Assembly (NCBI GenBank): GCA_910592205.1
Contig: CAJVPJ010000928.1
Location: 1-14,490, forward strand
Source of the DNA: Paraglomus occultum
Taxonomy: Eukaryota; Glomeromycota; Glomeromycetes; Paraglomerales; Paraglomeraceae
DNA length: 14,490 nt
Direction: 5' to 3'
Under the pieces are notes generated by a model that saw only the letters and a list, made by a program, of their open reading frames with translations, had not been told where the DNA came from and made no database searches. Every line of letters begins with the position of its first letter. Position 1 is the stretch's first letter. The position numbers were made by a program, and so were the translations under genes. Positions 9,606-14,490 of this stretch are shown here, piece after piece.

Positions 9606-10583
9606 TGAAAAGCAACAAATGGAATAATAAAGCGTCCGTTCAATGTACAAAAAAAGGCTTGATTTGTCACAAAAAATTTAAGGATTCTAATTTAGATACT
9701 GATAACGCACCTGCTTCCCCAAAAAATACAGACGAACAATAGGAAACGATAAATGGGCAACGTTGTGCTTTCTGCAAAATAGGTATAATTCTCATTCATT
9801 AAATATATGCAATTTAATAATAAAAACTAAATGTATTGCGTGTCGCAGTATTAGCCGTTAATATTTGGTGGCATTACATACAATCTTGATTGAATGGATT
9901 CAAAAAAGTTCTTTGTTGAATCACATGTGGCACAGCACAGATGGAAATTGAAAACGTATAAGTAATATCAGGATTAAGAAGGAGACTTATGTGGGAGAAA
10001 ATTCGTTAATTTTATAGCTCTGCTGACAATAAAATGATGGCCATGTAATTGGATCAAGAAGCGATATTCAAAAAATTTTTTGTATCAAGGGTTAATTTGG
10101 CCGATTGATAAATTGATAGATTATCCAAGTCTCGTTCAATCTGATAGATACATCGACTCATAATGAGAGAGACAAGAAATTCATACCATGTTGACGAGGA
10201 AAATGGTAAATGGTTAAACTCTTGCAGATGACATAATCACTTGCTACGGCATTCCATTGTCAATGGGAAATTGTTGATGAACACTGATCGTAACCAATAG
10301 ACTTGAGAGGATTGGCTAATGTTGTCTACATATTAAGACATTCGGTACGAGTTACATTACATTACTCTAAATAATAAAAGTATTGTTTGCTTTTTTAAAA
10401 AAGAACAGGTACAGTAAAAATTTAATAAAAATTCCCAATCGACTTACACAACTACTGCGCCATTGTATCTTTCTTGGGGAAACATTGATTTACGAACCAT
10501 AAGTCACCAAATCCTTATGGCCATCTTCAAAAGAGTGTTGGCGACTGAGGATACTATCATTCAAATGTATTTTCCCGCAAACT
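9606..10583. other. Intergenic, no supported gene
   Basis: AT-rich DNA upstream of the SMC5-like gene. I looked here for exons encoding an SMC N-terminal head (Walker A, GPNGxGKS type) or long coiled coil and found none. A perfect CTTTTTTAAAAAAG palindrome lies at 10390-10403. Confidence 0.45.
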
Positions 10584-10589
10584 TATAAA
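10584..10589 (+). promoter_or_regulatory. Weak candidate TATA box (TATAAA) for the SMC5-like gene
   Basis: TATAAA within ACTTATAAAG lies 65 nt upstream of the ATG at 10649. A start site about 30 nt downstream, near 10614, would leave a short leader. Two ATGs occur between the box and 10649 (10600 and 10630, in one frame that closes quickly); only the second lies downstream of the predicted start site. TATAAA is common in AT-rich DNA, so this is suggestive only. Confidence 0.2.
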
Positions 10590-10648
10590 GTTAATTATCA
10601 TGGTTATTTTGCGTCCTAACTTGGAATCAATGTCATCCTTTTGAATGA

Positions 10649-12481
10649 ATGTGTAAATTAAAAATTAAGTACCACAAATATTGCGGTATAATAGAAAATG
10701 AACAAACAATACTTATTATTATCATCAACCGGTTTTTCATTGCACAAATTAAGTCCAAAATTTATTATTTAAACTCGCGTTTTCTACTTCAGTCAGATGG
10801 AAAAATATTGAAAATGTTCACTCTTCAAGAAACAATTCAAGCTAATATTGTACGTTTCTCTTTTATTATTTGGTTTGACGAGAGACGGGTAGTTAATTAA
10901 CTTGAAATTTGTAGATTTCAACGGATAACCAAATCCGAACACTCAATAACGCCCTTCACAAAACTCACGAAGAGCAAGAGGCTCTATTATCGCAGAATAC
11001 AATAGAGTAAGTTTGAGTTAGGAGAGAGACTAACCTCTGAATAATAATTATAATTATAGAAAAATAAACGTTAATCGTTATTTCAACATTGTTTTATCAA
11101 GGCTCAGGGCCCTCACAAACGTATATGACCGTCGGTCGAAACTCGTGCGCGAGCGCGATCCCGATATGTATACGGCGGCACAATGGGTCCAACAGAATAA
11201 GGCCCAGTTTAAATGTCCTGTCTTCTTGCCTGTATACATGGAAATAATAATAAAAGAAGACAGGCACATAGACCTTGTTGAAGCCGTGGCAGGAGAAGAG
11301 TTATTAAAAGTATGTAACGCTCTCGATAACTAAAACATGTCTAGAAGCTTTTTACTAATAAAGTGATTTTTGGTTGTTAGACCTTCACCTGCCAAACCGT
11401 CGAAGATTACAACCTCTTTATGAGGGAAGTAATCGACGCGCAAAATTTGCGCGTTAACGTAGTGTGGTGCGGCAGTCAAACTCTGGGAGAGTACAGGTCG
11501 CTGCGACCCGTCCAAGAGGTTTGTATTTGCTTCGGTTTATTTCACATAACGTATGTTGAAGAGTCTATGTATTTATAAGTTTTTGTTCGCGTAGTTACGA
11601 CGGTATGGCGTGGAGGGCTATCTTCTGGACCAAGTTGAGGGTCCAGAACCCGTTCTTACTGTACTTTGTGCTCAGGCTGACTTTCACGCAGTGGTATGTG
11701 TTTTTGAACATTGATACAAGTGTTAGTATGATATAATGCGATTGATTTCAAATAAATAATCCCCATGCTAGGCATACGTCCCCGAAGAAATCGACCATCA
11801 ATTAATAGTCGAATCCGTAAGATCGTTCGGATCTTTCACATATATCTGTGGCGATACGATATACAATGTTCGATTTTCGACGTATGGGCAAAGACTGCCG
11901 CTCGTGACCACTTGCCGATGGAACAGGGCGGTATTTCTGACCGACTTGGGTGAGTCAAGTTAAATGGTGAAATGGAATGTTATGGAAAATCTATTTGCAG
12001 TCGGGTTTTATGTGTTAAGCCGTCTAAACAATTTGTTTCATTGTAGAGGACATACAAAAAACCCGAGAAATATGGACGAAGCTTCGTTCTTTTAGAGAAC
12101 GAATCGAGCATCTAAGCCAAATTCTGGAAAATTTAATGGCGGAGACTACCGTTCTCAGTGCGGATAGAGCAGCACTGCAAACGCAAGAGGTACAATTCTA
12201 CTTTGTATAACAACCGTGAAATCAATTGTTGACTCTTATCTTGGAATTCCGAAGCTGATTTACAATTTAACCTATTTATGTGTCTCACACTTATATAGAG
12301 GCAGTTAGTGACAATGCATAAGGAATATGAGGACGCGATTGTCAAGTTTCGTGAGTAGATTTGTCAAAAATTTTCTTTTTATTTCATTGTTTTAGCAGAG
12401 AATTCATTAGCCTTTTTTTTTTCTTTTTCAATAGTGCGCAACGGCAAAAAACAACGTATAATCCGACATGCGGAATTATAA
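10649..12481 (+). CDS. SMC5: SMC5-like hinge and coiled-coil arms, nine exons; no ATPase head seen
   Basis: Exons: 10649-10849 (or only from acceptor TTCAG at 10793), 10915-11006, 11102-11309, 11381-11518, 11595-11693, 11772-11949, 12047-12189, 12299-12350 and 12435-12481. All introns are GT-AG, 65-109 nt, and every phase agrees, giving 385 codons plus a stop. Residues about 60-115 are coiled coil. Residues about 119-300 match the SMC5 hinge: AAQWVQQN then PVFLPV (near 123-142), NLRVNVV (189-195), RRYGVEGYL then PEPVLTVLC (215-238). A Glu/Arg/Leu-rich return coil runs from 306. In SMC5-SMC6, a DNA-repair complex of the nucleus, the hinge pairs with SMC6 and contacts DNA. Full SMC5 proteins are about 1,050-1,100 aa with ATPase heads at both ends; neither head is visible here. 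The hinge assignment is firm. The first 48 residues and last 15 are uncertain. Confidence 0.85.
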
Positions 12482-12954
12482 TTGGACTGCAAATGGAAAC
12501 TATTTTCCAAAAAGTATGCCAGTTTTATATAGACTTTATGATATGTATCCCGAGGTATATATGTAATAAATAAGTTGACAATTGTCATTAAGACGTACGG
12601 AAAATTAAAACTCACAATCGAATTCACGAAAGTTTCAAGTTCGCGCAGAGTTTCGTCCCATGGCCTAATAGAAATTCGTCAAACCAAGTTCCAGATTTTA
12701 ACGTAACGGCTCGTCTTTGTGATAGACTGATCGTGAATTGTTTAAGAACAATATATTCAAATTTTACAAATGCTCCCCGAAGAAATATGATATTTCCACC
12801 GAAAGTATCCGACATTCTTTTAAAGAGCAGATATTGTATAGGTAAATTATCGGCGCGTCCATTAACTCGCATGGCTGACAGAAGGTCCATTACCCCGTAT
12901 ACTAAAAATTTTCATTTATACAAAGAGCCCCCATTTTGTCGAAGGCGTACTTGA
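12468..12954 (+). CDS. Candidate two-exon ORF of unknown function overlapping the SMC5-like 3' end
   Basis: An ATG at 12468 opens 29 codons (containing YNWTANGNYFPKSMPVLYRL) that end at a donor, GAG|GTATAT (12555). An acceptor at CGCAG (12648), or TTCAAG (12639), joins it in phase 0 to an open frame running to TGA at 12954. The product is 130-133 aa, and the 85-94 nt intron matches the local intron size. The C-terminal part is basic and Pro/Arg-rich, with no membrane segment, signal peptide or known domain. In the second exon, the minus strand is also open (12624-12890, 88 codons). The first exon overlaps exon 9 of the SMC5-like gene in another frame, so at most one is likely to be translated. 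The family is not recognised; small basic proteins of this kind often evolve fast. Confidence 0.28.
12565..12570 (+). terminator. Candidate polyadenylation signal AATAAA
   Basis: AATAAA lies 84 nt after the stop codon at 12479-12481 of the SMC5-like reading frame. It would give a short 3' UTR and is consistent with the transcript ending here. The hexamer is common in AT-rich DNA, and it also falls inside the proposed intron of the overlapping ORF, so it is weak evidence by itself. Confidence 0.3.
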
Positions 12955-14047
12955 GAATTAATGCGCAGCGATACCTAAGAATTACAACACCGGCGGAAAG
13001 ATATTAATAATATAGTCACGTATCTGTATAACACGTGACAATTGTTTATATTGGACTTGCATCAACGTTTAATATTACAACAAATTAACGCTTCTTACCA
13101 TATATTGAGCACTTCAACTACACCAGTCCAACTGTGTGCATTTAGCTACTGTTGTATCTCAGTTGGGGACTAGCCCCGTTCTATCCGAATCCCGAATGCA
13201 ATCTCTCGTTCTCAATTTTAGTTCTAAAATTTGCGAACGGAATACGTTAAAGGTAGATGGATTAAATTTTACCTAGTACTGAAATTATCTGTAAAAGAAT
13301 GACCAAGTTTAATGTGATCGTTTTTTGAAAACTCAGCGCATGCAGCAAAAATTGGGATTTGGTCTCTAGTCATAAGTACAGGCAGAACTATCCAGAAAGC
13401 GTGATCAAGGATACGCTCCCGAGTCGTGAGTTGAAAAAATCAGCGACATCTAGGCATTAAGAGGTTGATTTTCATTTCAATGCAAGGACGGGATGGGATA
13501 TCTATCTGTTACTAGCCCGGTATATGATACCACTAGAAAGAGTAGGAAGTATGCGAATCTTAAGTGTTAGGTTATAGTGAAAATGAAGGGTACCGGCATG
13601 CTTCCATGATTCATTGGCTTTGATATACTAAGCCTCTATATAGGCGTGTATTATAAAATATTCTCGCAATCCCGCATTTGTCGTCTTTGAATTACAAAAA
13701 TATAAGAAGTTTCTAGAGCGCAAGCGCGGCATACAATAACCGCATTCTCGCCATCCGCTTAAATAGCACAAACTTTCGCAAGCACAATCCGACAAAGATC
13801 CACTCTGAAGCGCAAGGATCTATATCTTCATTACACATGATACCTGGAATTTCCGTATTAAACAGAATGGGTAATGCAGGCAGAGCAAGCTGGTATTAAA
13901 TATAATTGGCGGTTTATGAGTAAAGAGACTAACAATATGAACAAGAACAACCATGTGTTGTAGACTATGCTTACTGCTCTCATGTATCGATCCATTGTTT
14001 GTGCGAGCAAGAAAAAAAATTTCCTAACGTTTTTGCTGACACTTGAG
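12955..14047. other. Intergenic region between convergent genes
   Basis: About 1.1 kb separates the plus-strand models from the minus-strand gene at the right edge. No exon-like stretch, tRNA or mobile element was recognised. Part of it is presumably the 3' UTR of the minus-strand gene, but no canonical AATAAA was found close to its stop on that strand. Confidence 0.45.
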
Positions 14048-14490
14048 CTAATTCCGGACATTGAACAGCTTCGGGTTTCTTGGAAGACCCGCCGCATAGT
14101 TTCTTCTATAAAGTAAAAATCGCTTAACCGGTCGGGGACTTTTGTTGCCTTTGATTTTAAGAGGTTCTCCACCGGCATCGATAATGGGAACGGTGGGTTT
14201 GCGAGGATTGAACAAGTCGAGCGGAATTTGGTCCTTGTTCTCACCAGTCTAAGTAGATAAGTGAGGGGCACATTTATAGCCTCTATAGTTACCATGATAT
14301 CTTTTAAAGTCTTTCTAATGAAGACGCTGGCGATATCAGCCCAACCCCTCGTCCAGTGGATCAGCCGGAATCCTGGCCTCGTAAGTATTGCGAGGTGGAA
14401 GACGTCTTCAAGGATCGGACAGTCGTCTGGGAGTACAGAGCACAACACGATATTCATCTTCAGGGCATGCCACGAGCCCTCATTCTTTTC
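14048..14490 (-). CDS. C-terminal end of a possible FAD-dependent (DAO-type) oxidoreductase, partial
   Basis: On the minus strand, an exon open from the window edge (14490-14293, 66 codons) ends at ATG|GTAACT. A short intron (14292-14249, 44 nt) ends in a pyrimidine-rich acceptor (CTTATCTACTTAG). The last exon (14248-14048) adds 66 codons and TAG. Both junctions are phase 0 and the joined text reads smoothly (LKDIM then TGENKDQIPLDLF). The order CSVLPDDCPIL, a hydrophobic stretch, a helix rich in Ile/Leu/Lys, then IPLDLFNPRKP resembles the tail of DAO-superfamily enzymes (C-x-x-x-PDxxPI, then DLxxFxPxRF). The usual Gly-rich GHG segment is not evident, and a basic 45-residue tail follows. The alternative is an unspliced 199-codon frame (14457-13858), less attractive because the second exon's own frame has far better composition. 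Family assignment is tentative. Confidence 0.4.

Noticed and set aside
12624-12890. 88-codon minus-strand ORF
   Set aside because: Lies antisense to a longer plus-strand open frame that fits a spliced model; no splice or promoter signals of its own were seen.
13858-14457. Continuous 199-codon minus-strand frame as one protein
   Set aside because: Past 14293 the frame overlaps a far better-looking frame that joins in phase through a GT-AG intron. The rest of the long frame has low-quality composition, so it is probably exon 1 running into intron and shadow sequence.
1-14490. tRNA genes, rRNA, CRISPR arrays, bacterial operons or a viral genome
   Set aside because: No T-loop/B-box sequence with a foldable cloverleaf, no spaced direct-repeat array, no tightly packed ORFs and no viral polymerase or capsid motif was found by eye.

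Overview
The window looks like a piece of an insect or other arthropod nuclear genome. The intergenic DNA is AT-rich with long homopolymer and A/T tracts, and the one gene recognised with confidence is split into small exons by short GT-AG introns (65-109 nt). There is no bacterial gene packing, operon, rRNA, tRNA or CRISPR array. The species cannot be named from this sequence; an insect is inferred from intron size and composition only.

Layout. Positions 1 to about 620 hold a repeat that recurs, diverged and in opposite orientation, at about 8960-9605, so the first 9.6 kb is bracketed by inverted copies. Between them lie a GC-richer patch with several open frames (about 1180-1900), 2.5 kb of very AT-rich DNA (1900-4395), a 48-nt T run (4396-4443), a strong TATAAAAG box followed by a short first-ATG ORF (4655-4961), and mostly featureless DNA with a few exon-like open stretches (6831-7052, 8404-8520).

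The best-supported gene runs from 10649 to 12481 on the plus strand. Nine exons join in phase into an SMC5-type hinge with flanking coiled-coil arms. The reading frame can start at an ATG at 10649 and stops at 12481, with AATAAA 84 nt later. No SMC head domain (Walker A, signature motif or Walker B) was seen on either side. It is therefore either the middle of an SMC5 gene whose other exons lie beyond long introns, a partial copy, or a stand-alone hinge protein. That is the most interesting point in the window.

Two weaker models follow. A two-exon ORF (12468-12954, plus strand) overlaps the last exon of the SMC5-like gene in another frame. At the right edge, on the minus strand, is the C-terminal end of a gene (14490-14048) whose spliced translation resembles the tail of an FAD-dependent (DAO-type) oxidoreductase. 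It converges on the SMC5-like gene across about 1.1 kb with no recognisable features. No functional link between these genes can be read from the sequence. All calls were made by eye without database searches.
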